A DNA stretch of 64,000 nt from Lotus japonicus (GCF_012489685.1 NC_080043.1:53838289-53902288), one strand, 5' to 3'. Shown: positions 33,122 to 46,216, counted from the stretch's first letter. Translations and numbers: made by a program. Notes: generated by a model not told the origin, from the letters alone.

Positions 33122-33659
33122 AGTGTGACAAGCATTGGAAATGACTATAATTCCATAAATATTTATATATATATATAATATAAAAAACTTCATAAATTAA
33201 TATATGGAAAGTATTTCCTAAGGCATTTTCCGCCATTGTGGTGTGAATAACATTTCAATCACGAATAATTAATAAAATAACACGTGTTGCTATAAATAAT
33301 GGAAATTAAATAAATTAACTATTTATTTAATTCCAGCTCTTACAACAACAATGATGACAAGCGACTCGATGACGAAAATCGCAGCAGCGAACGAATCAAT
33401 GGCAGTGAACGACACATTATCAGTGGCGTAGACACGTGACGATACTCTATCAAACGGTGGCACGAGCAATGCGGTCGATGAGGTAAACTGAGGTGGCCAT
33501 TTGACGTTCTCGGACAATTGTCCTTGGGTGGGATCGGTGAAGATGGTAAGAGGTTAAATAAAATCTGGAAAAGAGGGGCAGATGCGTTCTGAAATGACAA
33601 AAAGGTGAAGGAAAAGCCAAAAATCCAAAAGAGTCAAATTTATAGTGTTCTTAACAAGA
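33122..33659. other. Unassigned sequence between Sirevirus 2 and the CRM element
   Basis: AT-rich with a TA run near 33165-33178, then a more GC-balanced part from about 33345. Small open frames exist on both strands, but none resembles a protein I know. It is probably old intergenic host DNA; it continues at 40327 after the CRM insertion. Confidence 0.4.
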
Positions 33660-33664
33660 AAAAG

Positions 33665-34448
33665 TGATGAGGATCGGTCCAGCCCAGACAAAGACCCTTT
33701 GCAGGAAATAGGAGGTCCAATGACAAGGTCCAAGACCAAAAGAATGAAGCAAGCTTTGCAAGGACTGATTTTGGAGCTCAAGGGAAAAGAAGATCAAAAT
33801 AAATTAGAAGCAACTCCAAAGTGGGTCAGTTTCCTTGAACTCAAGAATGATGATGACTTGGACCCAACTTGAAGGCATAATTTCCAAGAGCCCAATCTGC
33901 ATGTTCAAGATGCACTCATGGACATTAATATTTAGTAAATAAGTCCATTTTAGTTATTTTCTTGAATTTTCGTATTTAATATAGGGGTGAATTTTCTGAT
34001 GACATTTTGTATTCCCCCTAGTTGGTTTTTAATGTCTTTTATGAGCCTTTGACTCATCTTTAGGAATAGTGGGTTTTTACTCAAGTTTCCAATGCTAGTG
34101 GAGCTATAAATCTCTAGTGGAGTCTATTAAATGTTAGTGGGAGCATTATTACTTATTGGAAAGAGTAGCATCCCACTTAGCCTATAAATAGGGACTCAAT
34201 GTATGGAACAAAGCAGTTTTTGAATCTGAATGATATTGAGTTTTCTCATATTGTGAGAGCTTCCCATTTGTTCTTGGGTTAAGAACTAAACTTGATAACT
34301 TTGGTTCTACCGACAGGTCGCGGTTAGGGTCAAGCTCCCCTTTTATCTTTGATAACTTTGGTTCTACCGGCAGGTCGCGGTTAGGGTCAAGTTCCTATCT
34401 TTTGTCACCGGTTTTCAAGACGATCCTTTGTGTTCCCAAATCATATCA
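33665..34448 (+). mobile_element. 5' LTR of the CRM element
   Basis: 784 bp, TGATGAGGATC to CATATCA. A TATA box (CTATAAATAG) lies at 34182-34191. A 57-bp direct repeat (starting GATAACTTTGGTTCTACC at 34294 and 34351) lies near the end. The first ~210 bp match the C-terminal coding part of pol, as expected when the gene ends inside the LTR. Confidence 0.95.
34182..34191 (+). promoter_or_regulatory. TATA box in the CRM 5' LTR
   Basis: CTATAAATAG in the LTR, with the same sequence in the 3' LTR at 40055-40064. Likely start site about 30 bp downstream. Confidence 0.65.
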
Positions 34449-34450
34449 TT

Positions 34451-34462
34451 TGGTATCAGAGC
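34451..34462 (+). other. Primer-binding site of the CRM element
   Basis: TGGTATCAGAGC, two bases after the 5' LTR, complementary to initiator tRNA-Met. Confidence 0.94.
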
Positions 34463-35125
34463 TTAGGCTCTTGAAAACCAGGTTTCTTTTCTCCATTTTG
34501 TTTTTATTTTTCGTTTTTTTTGTTGTTCTCATTCTATATAAAAAAAACAGCCTATTCATATTATCCTTTCCCTTGTCTTCTCATCATCTTTTTTGAAGTT
34601 TTCGTGTGTTCCTTCATTCTTTTTGTCTTTTGTGATTTGCATTCTGCTGGAAAAAAAAAAGTGCAAAAAAAAAGAAAAGAAAAGAAGTGTTCAGGTCCAA
34701 AAGCACAAAAAAAAAGAAGTATTACAAAAAAAAGAAGAAAAAAGAGTTGTGACCTGAAGAATTTAAGTGTGTTTCTTTCCAGCAATCAAAAAAAAAAAAA
34801 ATCAGCCATTGTTCTCGTTTTCTATTTATCTTAAAAAAAATTAGTGTGTCCTTCCTAATCTCTCATTTCCTTAAATCGCTAAAGTTATCATCTTCATACT
34901 CTAGCTGTTCCTTGTTGTGTAGAACCATCCTAAAGTTCTTAATTTAAGAGCTCATAAGGTGAAGCTGAGTGGTAAAAGGCAAGAGTTGTGAGATCATTAG
35001 AGGGAAAAAAAAAAAAGCGAAAGATTGAGAGAAACACGAGTGATTGAAATATTTTGAGTGTAAACACGTGAGATTGTGTGAGTGAGAATTTTATTACTAA
35101 CTGTGTTTTTTGGCAGCACATAATC
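34463..35125 (+). other. Long untranslated leader of the CRM element
   Basis: About 660 bp of A- and T-rich sequence with poly(A) runs and no gene. A pyrimidine-rich tract and AG (TTTTTTGGCAG, ending at 35116) just before the start codon resembles a splice acceptor, so the leader may contain an intron. Confidence 0.5.
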
Positions 35126-38100
35126 ATGAGTGGAGACGAAGAAGGAGCATTTGATCTCAAGCTGTTTGTGAAAGCTGTTACAGAACAATTCACAGCCTTA
35201 AATAGAAGGTTTGATGATTTAGCATCAAGGTCTAGGTCCCCTCCTAGGCGAAACAATGAAGAGGAAGACGAGGAGGAGTATTCAGATGGAAGATCTCATG
35301 AAAGAAGAAGAAGAAGTGACAATAACTTGAATAGTATCAAAATGACGATCCCTACATTTCAAGGAAAGAATGATCCTGAACTGTACTTGGAGTGGGAGAG
35401 AAAGGTGGAGCATGTGTTTGATTGCCATCATTATTCAGAGGAGAAAAAGGTAAAATTGGCAGTTGTTGAATTTTCTGATTATGCTAGTATTTGGTGGGAT
35501 CAATTTGTGATAAACAGGCGCAGAAATGGAGAGAGACCCATTCGCTCATGGGAAGAAATGAAGGTTGTCATGAGAAGAAGATTTGTCCCCAGCCATTACC
35601 ATAGAGACTTGCACCGAAAATTGCAAAGTCTGACCCAAGGTTCTATGAGTGTGGAGGATTATTACAAGGAGATGGAGATAGCTATGATGAGAGCCAATAT
35701 AGAAGAAGACCGTGAAGCCACTATGGCAAGGTTTATTGGAGGTTTAAAGAAGGAGATTGCTGATGTGGTGGAATTACAATATTATGTGGAGATGGAGGAT
35801 TTGTTGCACAAAGCAGTTCAGGTGGAAAAGCAATTGAAGTCCAAAACCTCCTCCAAATTCTCATCATCCTCAAGCACTTCTTGGAAGTCAAATTGGAAGA
35901 ATAATAAAGCCATTTCCCATCCTAAAGAAAATGTGAAGGCCAAGTCTACTATGGCATCCTCTAAAGGTAAATCTGAAACTAATTCTTCTTCACGATCACG
36001 TGATATAAAATGTTTCAGATGCCAAGGAATTGGGCATATTGCTTCTGAGTGTCCAAACAAAAGAGCAATGATTTTGCTGGATAATGGAGACATAGAGAGT
36101 GTGAGCTCAAGTGATGATGAAATGCCTCTGTTAGAAGATTGTAGTGATGTTGAAGTGGCTGAACCCGTGCATGGAAATTTGCTTGTTACTAGGCGTGCTC
36201 TTAGCATACAGCCTAAGGAAGATGAAGATGCGGAGCAACGTGATAAAATTTTCCATACTAGGTGCCTCATTAATGAAAAGGTATGTAGCATGGTTATTGA
36301 CAGTGGAAGTTGTACTAATGTTGCTAGCACCTTGATGGTCGAGAAACTGAACTTGCCAACCAAAAAGCATCCTAATCCATATAGACTTCAGTGGCTCAAT
36401 GATTGTGGAGACATAAGGGTGACTAAGCAGGTTTTGGTATCATTTTCCATTGGAAAATACAAAGATGAGGTTCTTTGTGATGTTGTGCCTATGCATGTGG
36501 GCCACTTGCTTCTTGGGCGGCCATGGCAATCTGATAGAAATGTTGATCATAATGGGTACAAAAATACCTATACCTTTACCATGAACAATCGCACCATTGT
36601 GTTGACACCTCTCAAACCTGCTGAAGCATATGCTGATCAAATTAGAATCGCAAAAGAGTGTAAGTTGAGAGAAGAAAAAGTGAGCATTCAAGAAAAAGAG
36701 AGAAAAAGTAAGAAAAATGAAAATGAGAAAAAGAAAGAAAAAGAAAATAATGAGTGCAGTGAAGAGAAAAATAAGAGAGTAAGTGCATTTGCCAAGAAAA
36801 GAGATGTTGAGAGTGCATTGTTAGCAAGGGAGAAATTGCTTGTACTTATGTACAAAGATGTTTATTTCACTAACAATCTTAACTCTTCTTTGCCTAGTGC
36901 TATTAATTCATTGTTGCAGGAGTTTGCTGAAATTTTTCCAGAAGAAGTACCACAAGGATTGCCTCCTTTAAGAGGTATTGAGCATCAAATTGACTTTATT
37001 CCTGGTTCCTCACTTCCAAACAGGCCAGCTTATAGGACGAGTCCCGAGGAAGCAAAGGAAATTCAAAAGCAAGTGGATGAGTTGTTGCAAAAGGGATTTG
37101 TGAGGGAGAGCCTCAGTCCTTGTTCTGTTCCCGTGATCTTAGTTCCGAAGAAAGATGGAACATGGTGCATGTGTGTTGATTGCCGAGCCATAAACAAAAT
37201 CACTGTAAAGTATAGATATCCTATCCCTAGATTAGATGATATGCTTGATGAATTGCATGGTTCTTGTGTGTTTTCTAAAATTGATTTGAAAAGTGGATAC
37301 CATCAAATTCGCATGAAGGAAGGTGATGAATGGAAAACTGCTTTTAAAACCAAATATGGTTTATATGAGTGGTTAGTGATGCCATTTGGCTTAACTAATG
37401 CACCCAGCACATTCATGAGATTAATGAACCATGTTTTGCGTTCTTTCATTGGGAAATTTGTTGTAGTCTACTTTGATGACATTTTAATTTACAGCAAATC
37501 CCTAGATGAACATGTTGAACATTTACATGCTGTGTTTGGTGTTTTAAAAGAGAACAAGTTGTATGCCAACCTTCAAAATTGTTCTTTTGGCATGGAATCT
37601 GTTGTATTTTTGGGTTTTGTTGTAAGTTCTAAAGGAGTTTCTGTTGATGAAGAGAAGGTCAAGGCAATTAGAGAATGGCCTACACCTAAGAATGCTAATG
37701 AGGTAAGAAGTTTTCATGGTTTAGCGAGTTTTTATCGAAGGTTTGTGAGGAACTTTAGTTCCATTGCTGCACCTTTGAATGAACTTGTTAAAAAGAATGT
37801 GACTTTCAAGTGGGATGATGTGCATGAATATGCTTTTAATTCTTTGAAAGATAAGCTGACCAATGCACCTTTGCTTTGTTTGCCTAATTTTGATAAAGCT
37901 TTTGAAATTGAATGTGATGCTTCTGGTGTTGGAATAGGTGCTGTTTTGATGCAGGATTCCAAACCGATTGCATATTTTAGTGAGAAGCTTAGTGGAGCAG
38001 CGTTGAATTATCCCACATATGACAAGGAGCTTTATGCATTGGTAAGAACTTTGCAAAATTGGCAGCATTATTTGTGGCCAAGAGAGTTTGTCATCCATTC

Positions 38101-39745
38101 TGACCATCAAAGCTTGAAGTTTCTAAGTTCTCAAGGAAAGCTTCAAAAAAGACATGCCAAGTGGTTGGAGTTCATTGAGATGTTTCCTTACGTGATCAAG
38201 TACAAGAATGGTAAGGATAACATTGTGGCTGATGCCTTGTCTAGAAGGTATGCATTGCTTACTTCATTGCAAACAAAACTACTAGGGTTTGAGCATATCA
38301 AGGACTTGTATGCCAATGACTTTGATTTTGGACAGGTATGGGATTCTTGTTCTAAGCATGCTTTTGGGGACTATTATAAACATGAAGGTTTCTTGTTTAG
38401 GAAAGATAAATTGTGTGTTCCTGTTTGTTCTTTGCGTGAAATGCTTGTTAGGGAAACTCATGGTGGTGGATTAATGGGACATTTTGGGGTTCAAAAGACT
38501 TTAGAAATTTTGAAAGAGCATTTTTATTGGCCTAAAATGAAACATGATGTGCAATCTGTTTGTGAAAAATGCATAACATGTAAGCAAGCCAAATCTAAAG
38601 TGATGCCCCATGGTTTCTATACACCTTTGCCTGTTCCTAATCAACCTTGGACTGATATCTCAATGGATTTTGTCTTAGGTTTTCCTAAATCACAGGGTGG
38701 GAAGGACAGCATATTTGTGGTTGTTGATAGGTTTAGCAAAATGGCACATTTCATTGCATGCTCCAAAACAAATGATGCCACACATATTGCTGATTTGTTC
38801 TTTAAAGAGGTTGTGCGTTTGCATGGATTACCAAGAACAATAGTAAGTGACAGAGATGTGAAATTCTTAAGTCATTTTTGGAGAACTTTATGGAGTAAGT
38901 TAGGAACTAAGCTTCTGTTTTCTACAACTGCACATCCACAAACGGATGGGCAAACTGAGGTTGTGAATAGAACACTTACTACCTTGCTGCGTGCAATCAT
39001 TCAAAAGAATTTAAAACAGTGGGAAAAATGTTTGCCACATGTTGAGTTTGCATATAATAGAGCTGTGCATTCTACTACTTCTTACTCTCCGTTTGAAGTT
39101 GTGTATGGCTTTAACCCTTTGACTCCATTGGATATCTTACCTTTACCTACTAATGAATTTGCTAATTTTGATGGAAACAAAAAGGCAGATTTTGTCAGGG
39201 AGTTGCATGCCAAGGTTAGAGCAAACATTGAGAAAAGGAATGAGCAGTATGCAAAGCAAGCTAATAAGGGGCGTGTTCGCATTACTTTTGAACCCGGAGA
39301 TTGGGTTTGGGTTCATATGCGGAAAGAAAGATTTCCAACTCAAAGAAAATCCAAATTGCACCCAAGGGGAGATGCACCTTTCCAAGTATTAGAAAAGATC
39401 AATGACAACGCCTACAAGCTGGATTTGCCATATGAATATGGAACTATAAGTTCTACTTTTAATGTGGCTGATCTATCTTTGTTTGATGTAGGTGATGGGT
39501 TTGATTCGAGGACGAATCCTTTCGAAGAGGGAGGGAATGATGAGGATCAGTCCAGCCCAGACAAAGACCCTTTGCAGGAAATAGGAGGTCCAATGACAAG
39601 GTCCAAGACCAAAAGAATGAAGCAAGCTTTGCAAGGACTGATTTTGGAGCTCAAGGGAAAAGAAGATCAGAATAAATTAGAAGCAACTCCAAAGTGGGTC
39701 AATTTCCTTGAACTCAAGAATGATGATGACTTGGACCCAACTTGA
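35126..39745 (+). CDS. CRM Gag-Pol polyprotein
   Basis: Counted from the ATG at 35126 (MSGDEEGAF) the frame has 1539 codons; an ATG at 35078 would add 16 residues but lies before a likely splice acceptor. Domains by position: gag core 35390-35820; zinc knuckle [14 protein letters not shown] at about 36012-36053; protease with DSGS near 36298; reverse transcriptase with YFDD at 37469-37480; RNase H starting ECDASGVG near 37910; integrase HHCC region ([10 protein letters not shown] ... CITCKQAK) about 38460-38590; integrase core with [16 protein letters not shown] and GQTEVVNR (about 38660-38965). The last 69 residues are encoded in the 3' LTR and include [14 protein letters not shown], which resembles the CR motif CRM integrases are thought to use for targeting centromeric chromatin. 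No stop or frameshift is seen. Confidence 0.93.
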   Translation: MSGDEEGAFDLKLFVKAVTEQFTALNRRFDDLASRSRSPPRRNNEEEDEEEYSDGRSHERRRRSDNNLNSIKMTIPTFQGKNDPELYLEWERKVEHVFDCHHYSEEKKVKLAVVEFSDYASIWWDQFVINRRRNGERPIRSWEEMKVVMRRRFVPSHYHRDLHRKLQSLTQGSMSVEDYYKEMEIAMMRANIEEDREATMARFIGGLKKEIADVVELQYYVEMEDLLHKAVQVEKQLKSKTSSKFSSSSSTSWKSNWKNNKAISHPKENVKAKSTMASSKGKSETNSSSRSRDIKCFRCQGIGHIASECPNKRAMILLDNGDIESVSSSDDEMPLLEDCSDVEVAEPVHGNLLVTRRALSIQPKEDEDAEQRDKIFHTRCLINEKVCSMVIDSGSCTNVASTLMVEKLNLPTKKHPNPYRLQWLNDCGDIRVTKQVLVSFSIGKYKDEVLCDVVPMHVGHLLLGRPWQSDRNVDHNGYKNTYTFTMNNRTIVLTPLKPAEAYADQIRIAKECKLREEKVSIQEKERKSKKNENEKKKEKENNECSEEKNKRVSAFAKKRDVESALLAREKLLVLMYKDVYFTNNLNSSLPSAINSLLQEFAEIFPEEVPQGLPPLRGIEHQIDFIPGSSLPNRPAYRTSPEEAKEIQKQVDELLQKGFVRESLSPCSVPVILVPKKDGTWCMCVDCRAINKITVKYRYPIPRLDDMLDELHGSCVFSKIDLKSGYHQIRMKEGDEWKTAFKTKYGLYEWLVMPFGLTNAPSTFMRLMNHVLRSFIGKFVVVYFDDILIYSKSLDEHVEHLHAVFGVLKENKLYANLQNCSFGMESVVFLGFVVSSKGVSVDEEKVKAIREWPTPKNANEVRSFHGLASFYRRFVRNFSSIAAPLNELVKKNVTFKWDDVHEYAFNSLKDKLTNAPLLCLPNFDKAFEIECDASGVGIGAVLMQDSKPIAYFSEKLSGAALNYPTYDKELYALVRTLQNWQHYLWPREFVIHSDHQSLKFLSSQGKLQKRHAKWLEFIEMFPYVIKYKNGKDNIVADALSRRYALLTSLQTKLLGFEHIKDLYANDFDFGQVWDSCSKHAFGDYYKHEGFLFRKDKLCVPVCSLREMLVRETHGGGLMGHFGVQKTLEILKEHFYWPKMKHDVQSVCEKCITCKQAKSKVMPHGFYTPLPVPNQPWTDISMDFVLGFPKSQGGKDSIFVVVDRFSKMAHFIACSKTNDATHIADLFFKEVVRLHGLPRTIVSDRDVKFLSHFWRTLWSKLGTKLLFSTTAHPQTDGQTEVVNRTLTTLLRAIIQKNLKQWEKCLPHVEFAYNRAVHSTTSYSPFEVVYGFNPLTPLDILPLPTNEFANFDGNKKADFVRELHAKVRANIEKRNEQYAKQANKGRVRITFEPGDWVWVHMRKERFPTQRKSKLHPRGDAPFQVLEKINDNAYKLDLPYEYGTISSTFNVADLSLFDVGDGFDSRTNPFEEGGNDEDQSSPDKDPLQEIGGPMTRSKTKRMKQALQGLILELKGKEDQNKLEATPKWVNFLELKNDDDLDPT

Positions 39746-40321
39746 AGGCATAATTTCCAAGAACCCAATCTGCATGTTCAAGATGCACTCATGGACATTA
39801 ATATTTAGTAAATAAGTCCATTTTAGTTATTTTCTTGAATTTTCGTATTTAATATAGGGGTGAATTTTCTGATGACATTTTGTATTCCCCCTAGTTGGTT
39901 TTTAATGTCTTTTATGAGCCTTTGACTCATCTTTAGGAATAGTGGGCTTTTACTCAAGTTTCCAATGCTAGTGGAGCTATAAATCTCTAGTGGAGTCTAT
40001 TAAATGTTAGTGGGAGCATTATTACTTATTGGAAAGAGTAGCATCCCACTTAGCCTATAAATAGGGACTCAATGTATGGAACAAAGCAGTTTTTGAATCT
40101 GAATGATATTGAGTTTTCTCATATTGTGAGAGCTTCCCATTTGTTCTTGGGTTAAGAACTAAACTTGATAACTTTGGTTCTACCGGCAGGTCGCGGTTAG
40201 GGTCAAGTTCCCCTTTTATCTTTGATAACTTTGGTTCTACCGGCAGGTCGCGGTTAGGGTCAAGTTCCTATCTTTTGTCACCGGTTTTCAAGACGATCCT
40301 TTGTGTTCCCAAATCATATCA
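39538..40321 (+). mobile_element. 3' LTR of the CRM element
   Basis: 784 bp, same length as the 5' LTR, with seven single-base differences visible by eye. It starts after the polypurine tract at about 39524-39537 and codes for the last part of Pol to 39745. Confidence 0.95.
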
Positions 40322-40326
40322 AAAAG

Positions 40327-40820
40327 TGGAGGTATATTTGTACTAAAGAAAAAGTGTTAGCTGCTATGCTAATCCTTAAAAAGTTGTGGGTGTAGCATAG
40401 CTTTCCCCATACTATATATATAGAGGGGCATATCAGGTGGGATGAAGGTTTTATTGTGAGATGAGAACAAGAAATTGTAGTCGTTATATTAATATGAAGG
40501 GTTCAGATTTAATTTGTAATTAAAAAAGTCACGTGAATCGATTTCCTCTGTTTCCCAATCGTTCCACTTTCCAGTAACCCTCTCGGACCCTCACGCGCAC
40601 AAGAAGACGGTTAGGTAGCGCCGCTCGGTTCTTCTCCTTCTCTTGACTGTATGATTTCCACCTTCCAGCACACCATGGTTGTTTCACCTCTGTTTCGAGC
40701 AACGATGGAGCCATACCGATCTTTCCCTTCTCTTGTGCGCTCGATAGTCACCCATCATTTTTTTCCTTCCCACCCACTCACATTGAGGAGGCATCACCCT
40801 CCGATGGGAATAAATGAACC
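40327..40820. other. Intergenic flank with a TATA-like and inverted-repeat segment
   Basis: No gene recognised. A TA run is followed by GGGGCATATCAGG at 40424-40436. From there to about 40560 the sequence resembles, in inverted orientation, 46400-46560 on the other side of the solo LTRs. Small open frames from 40651 have no known similarity. Confidence 0.4.
40403..40560 (+). repeat. Left arm of a diverged inverted repeat (partner 46400-46575)
   Basis: The segment reading TATATATAG, GGGCATATCAG, TTTTATTGTGAGA and TCACGTG in order recurs in reverse complement at 46400-46575. Once the LTRs at 40821-46211 are removed, the two arms are only about 0.6 kb apart. That would fit the ends of an old DNA transposon; two independent copies of one repeat would look the same. 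Confidence 0.4.
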
Positions 40821-43800
40821 TGTTAAGTTCAAACGCATCATAACATTTTTAAAATCTTATTTTGATCACAACAATTTTTATAGAAGTATTTCCTTTGAAA
40901 ACTAAACTTATTATAACACTTGAATTTCAGGAGAAACTCTATTCTTGTTATATGCATCAACGTTCAATCATCACAAAAAGAAAAGCTTCAAAGGACACAA
41001 GACTATTTGGCAAGCAAACTCATTCAAGTCAAAGCACATCTACTCTGATCGTTCAATGCCACGTCATTTGTCAGAAATATTGAAGACAATTTTTTAGCGC
41101 CAAAGATAAAGTCAGATTGCAACCAATTGCCCTACATTCAAATCAAAATGCAACCAGTTAACTTAAATTCAAATCTGATCACGTGAGAACTAAGTTACTT
41201 TAGCTGAAGGCACGCTAACGAACAAGGGAAAAGGACAAGCCGTCAACATCATATTTCCCAATTGTCTCATGTCTGAAAAGTAGCCCAAGTCTATCGCCAC
41301 CTACTAGCTGACAAACATCACCTTTCCGGCTAAAGGATAGACTTGCTTCTAAGCATGCATTTAATGAAGCTACCAACCGAAGTCATTTGAATCAACGGTT
41401 AGATCTTATTACACAACGGCTAGAGCAACGGTCGGATTATGTCTCACAACGGATTCAACACTTGCAAGCGAGTATATAAGGCACTCTTGAAGATTGAAGA
41501 CAAAGAGAATTAATTCTGAAAGACAAGAACTCAAGCATTCATTTCAATCTTCTTCAAAGCATTCAAAGCTCGAGCATAAACTTCTTAAGTGTCAAACCTA
41601 AGCCTTTATTTCTGCAAGTGAAAGAGAGAACCTCGTACCTTAAAAGAGTCAAATCTCTTTATTATTTTCTCTCTTAGATTCAGAACTCTTAAGTGAACCA
41701 AAGTCAAATTTGAACTCAAACACTTAGAGTTCCAGTGCTATAAATTTTCTGCCCTTACTCTTAAACGAAGAGAAACTCTGTAGAGTGAATTAATCTTGTA
41801 AAGATTGTGGGAGAAGTCCTGAACAATACTTGTAGGAGGAGTCCTGTCGAATACTTGGAGAAGTCTGTGATAATACTTGTAGGAGAAGTCCTTGAGAATA
41901 CTTGTATTGGAGAAGTCATTGATACTTGCTAGTGAAAATCTCGGTGGTGGCCAAGTACTGGACGTAGCCCAATCGTTTAGGGTGAACCAGTATAAATCTC
42001 TGTGTGCTGATCGTCTGCCTTACTTGCTTATATTTCTGCTGCACTAAACTGTAAGACCCAAGTTTTTAAGTTTAGAATAAGGGAATAAAATTCCTATTCA
42101 CGATTAGGTTTGATGTATCGTGAAGGAAAACCTGAACAAGTGTTTATTGAATGGAATAAATTTATGAAGGAGAAAGTTCAGGAAAAGGCTAAGGATTGTA
42201 TCAAAGTCGATAAAAGTTATAGCACGATTAGTATACGCTTAAACCTAGGGCAAGAGCGCTAGTAAATAGCTAATTTGCACATAAAGACACGATGGAAACT
42301 AATTCCAAAAATCTTCAGAGAAATGTTAGAACTTCTCTTAATCCTTCCATGACAAGCGTTTCGATGCGAAACCCTGAGATATACGAACGTCCGATTCCAA
42401 TCCTCGGAGGTTTGCCGAAACTAAAACCCTGATAGTTCAAGAAACCTAGAATGAACGGTTGATGAAGACTTTTTCAATTCGGAGCTTCAAATGAAGATTC
42501 CACACGCGTACACTCATTTCTCTTGATGTTTCCAATCTTTCTTTAGAAGGAAGTTTTCTCTTCCGACATCCACTGCAAAAAGTAGTTTTTCGGGTAAAAT
42601 AGATTTACACCGACTTTGAATTGTTTACCTTAATTCCAAGAAACCTCTTTTGAGTTTTGGAATTCTGTCGCCAAAACCTATCTTAGAATTCACGGAGGAT
42701 GGCGCCGGAAAAATCGAAATCGCGAAATTTTCATTTTCCCGCATTTTCCATCCCCTATAAATAGGAGAAAAAAATGCAAAACCTTCACCATTTCCATACC
42801 CAAACCCGCGAGCTTCAAGGAGGAGGAGGAAGAGAAGATTTTCGCCGTTTCTTGCTTGATCGTTGCTCTGACAATTGCTACTTGAAGGTATCGAGGTATA
42901 GATGCTAATCCTTACTTCTGATCGTCAATTCCGTCGTTTTTCACTATGTCTTTCTATGCTCTAAGTTTTGAGGTTTTTGCAAAACTGTCCAAATAACTTC
43001 ATCTTTCTATCTAAACCTCTTCCCTACGTGCCCAAGAGCATGTTTAGCGGATTACATTTCGCCGATTCTCGCCGAATTGCCGCCGAGTTTCAATTCTGCT
43101 CCAAATACCCATTTTTAGACAAAGTTTCATCCTTTATACTGAAAACTCTCGACTTAGCTTAGCGCTAGTAGGATTAGTTGTCATAAACGTCGTTGGTGAC
43201 GTCCCCATCCAATTTGTTTTTCGAATTTCCAATTTTGAAATTCTGAGCTAAAAATATTGACCAAAATACCCCTGCGACAGTTTTCGATCCGATAATTTTT
43301 CCGAGTTTATATTCGCCTTAGTTACGACTAATGATAACCTAGGAACCAAGTTTGATCGATGAAAAATCGGCGCACACAATTAAAGTGTGTGGCCGTGAGC
43401 TCTCCAAGGGAGGGGAGAAAATTCCTTTTTCGAAAACTTGTCCGATCGCGTTAGATTATCGTACTTCGGAGTATATGCTACTTCGTGTAACCTTAGTGAG
43501 TATTGAGTGCGGAGTTTTTGACTGATTATGATGGAATTCTGTGGTTTTTGCTCTAAGGTTCATTTGAGGTGTTTCAAGAAGAGGAAGGCGTAGAGTGTGA
43601 AGGAACGCTTGAGGATAACGCTGGAGGAACTGCAGGTGAGGGCTACTCACTGAACTATTAGTTAATGCTTTAGGTGGTCGACGAATTCAACTTGATTTAC
43701 TGTTTATGCACTTGTTTGTGTTTGACTGGGATAATGTTTTCTTAGGCTTCGGCTGACAATGATGATTAGTCATCTCTGAACTGTTTTTGAGATTGATTCA

Positions 43801-46211
43801 CATGCTATGTGCTAAGTGGTTAATCTAGGATGTGTGATATTTGATCTATATGCTAAGTGCTACATGGTTAATCTAGGATGTGTTGATATATGTGTCATAA
43901 CTGTTGGATTGTGCTAATTTGACTATGATATTACACATATATCTGTTATGCTTCAGAGTGAGGATAACGGGCATGTTATGCCAAATTTATTATGAGATTT
44001 TGGGAAAATTGACGGGACGAACGGAGATTCGGGCCTTGTTATTGTTTTAGTGGATCGAGACATTCTCTGGGAGTTATTTGGGATTATGTGATCTTTGAAA
44101 CTCATAAGATTTAAACTAAATGGAAACTATTTTACAAGGAAAATTCATAAGACATTAAACAACCTCTAAATCTTTAAATAATGATAACAATCTCGAAGGA
44201 AAGCTTAGGATTCAAATCTTAGTTTTGGAAAATGAGAAGTGTCGTCGAGTCCAAGTGTTGAGGAAACTAATAAGTTCTGAGTATGTTGATACTCTTTTGC
44301 TCGAGGAGCAGTTTTGTTGTTGGGCTATCTAAAAGATAAGCCGGGAAACGGGTAGTTTCCGAGGATGTGGATACTCTTTGCTCGCTGAGCAGTTTTGACC
44401 ATCGGATGGAGATGAGTCGGATGATTCGAGAAATCATCATGAGATAATGTGTATAATTAATTGTCTTTTGTCGCAGAATCGACATTTGCCTTAGGGTATG
44501 CTTTTAGAGACAATAAGTTAGCTAGAACACGTGGCGACGTGTCGAGTGAGGTCGGAGACGTTGTTTGGCTAATCACTTTGCATTCATGCACAGATTAAGA
44601 GGTTAATACACGGCGGGATACCGGACCTCGGTGGATTCCAAAATGGTCACAAGACCGGATTTCCACGTAAGAACACTGCGGTGATTCTTAGTAGCAGACC
44701 GAAATGGCAGACATTTAGGTTTACTGCTGATCTGACTACCGTTGTTGTTGGTGTAAGAGGCACGCGGGCCGAAATGGTCCCACCGTGGCTGGTGTTAGGG
44801 CTGATCCGTTGATGCCCATCCCTCCGGAATGCATCTTGTCAACCGGCATCTCATTCATGCAACATGCATATTGACTTAGTTGCCGAGTGTGATTGATACT
44901 TGTTAATCTTACTTGATGCATGTTAATTGTTATTATTGTCATTTATATTCATTGGGAGATATACAATGTTATGATGCTATCACTAACTACTAAGCCTAAG
45001 TAGCTATCCCTTAAACTGTATCTATTGGAGTTATTACTTACATAATTCTTTGGAGTTGACCCTCGCGTCTTCAGTGTGTGTTTTGGCGGACTACGCCCTT
45101 TGTCAGATGTCCATGGCGGACTGGTTCACGATGGTTCACCCTTCGGGGGGGACTAGATTCGAGATGCTCGATCAGGATGACCCCGGCTCATGGGTGGTTG
45201 ACCCCGCTGGCCACCGAGCGACTTACTCGGGGAGGATTATGGAGGACCGTGTCGACCGTCTGGGACACTTGACGGAAGGAGTGCTGAGGAGATACACTAT
45301 GAGCTTCAACCTGCCACTCGGCGTGCACTGCGGACCCGGTGTAGGAGCACCACCACCACCGTCATCTTCGGATGATGAGGACCCCTCAGAGGAGGAGCCT
45401 GAGGGAGGGACTTCTGCGGAGTCTAGCTCACCCACTGTTGCTGTCATTGATGACCATGGCTCGGGCCCTAAGCCCGTGAGGCCAGCACAGGAGCGTGTCG
45501 CGGTAGCGAGAGGAGGGAGGATGGTGTACATTGACTTAGTCGTTCTGGATTCCGATTCGGACGATGATCATGCTAGCATGTAGTTGTGAGTGCTGGTGTG
45601 AGCTCCTCTAGACAGGATTAGTGTAGGAGTAGAGTCATAGCTCTGACCATCATGTTTCATTTGGGGACAGGGTAGTTTCCTGACCGATAGCTTTTTGTGT
45701 GGTTTCTCTACGGAAATCACAGAGAGTTGGTTGGACTAGAGGGTCTTGTTTTAGGCCGTTTGGGCTGACTTATTCTCATTTTTTAGGGATTGTGTTGCGG
45801 ACACTTGACCTTTCCTTTTGGATTGTACATATTGCCTACGGGCGTTACTTTCTGTTACTTCCCGTCACTGGAGGATACTCGTGACGTGGTTCGCTACTTA
45901 CAGCGGAGGCTGTAATTATATATTGTACAGTAGTCATGCTGTCTTTTATCTTTGAGTTTTATTTCATTAAGTTCGTAGTTTTATCAGTTAAACAAATCAA
46001 AAAAATATATATTCACGTTTTTTCCGCTTTATTTTCTTTTTGGTTACTAAAGTGACGCCACCGAAATCGGGGTGTTACATAAACGGTTTACGAAAAGTCA
46101 TAGAAAACATTTTCTTAAGAACTAACATTCTTTTCACAAACCTAAGTTTTAAAAAGCAATTTTCAAGTACACAATTCAACCCCCTTTCTTGTGCTACTTA
46201 TTTGCATCTCA
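40821..46211 (+). mobile_element. Sirevirus solo LTR, split by a second solo LTR
   Basis: Starts TGTTAAGTTC and ends ...CATCTCA, matching in pattern the LTR at 31748-33121. Without the nested insertion it is about 1.36 kb, against 1374 bp for that LTR. The flanks GAACC (40816-40820) and TAACC (46212-46216) are a duplication with one mismatch. A TATA-like TATATAAG is near 41473. No internal Sirevirus region remains, so it arose by LTR-LTR recombination. Confidence 0.8.
42050..46079 (+). mobile_element. Solo LTR of the Tekay/Del-like family
   Basis: 4030 bp, TGTAAGACCC to GGTGTTACA, flanked by perfect TAAAC duplications (42045-42049 and 46080-46084). Much of its length resembles the LTR at 11005-14833, including the opening, the TATA area and the last ~250 bp. 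It lacks the 19-bp array. An open frame at 45050-45583 (177 codons) matches no known protein and is probably chance or decayed LTR sequence. Confidence 0.92.
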
Positions 46212-46216
46212 TAACC

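Larger units (their letters stand above)
33665..40321 (+). mobile_element. CRM-type chromovirus (Ty3), complete
   Basis: A 6657-bp element flanked by perfect AAAAG duplications (33660-33664, 40322-40326). Its two LTRs are both exactly 784 bp and differ at seven positions, all transitions. It has a tRNA-Met primer site, a single open Gag-Pol frame, and a polypurine tract (GAAGAGGGAGGGAA). Pol sequence (for example [27 protein letters not shown]) and a frame that continues into the 3' LTR fit the CRM clade, whose members often sit in centromeric DNA. All parts for autonomous movement appear present. Confidence 0.93.

Noticed and set aside
33323..33600. Short frames on the minus strand with a hydrophobic stretch
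   Set aside because: No start context, no relatives recognised and no splice signals; left as unassigned intergenic DNA.
45050..45583. 177-codon open frame with acidic and Pro/Ser-rich sequence
   Set aside because: It lies wholly within the solo LTR at 42050-46079 and has no recognisable domain. LTRs of this family are not known to code for protein here, and the related LTR at 11005 has no matching frame.
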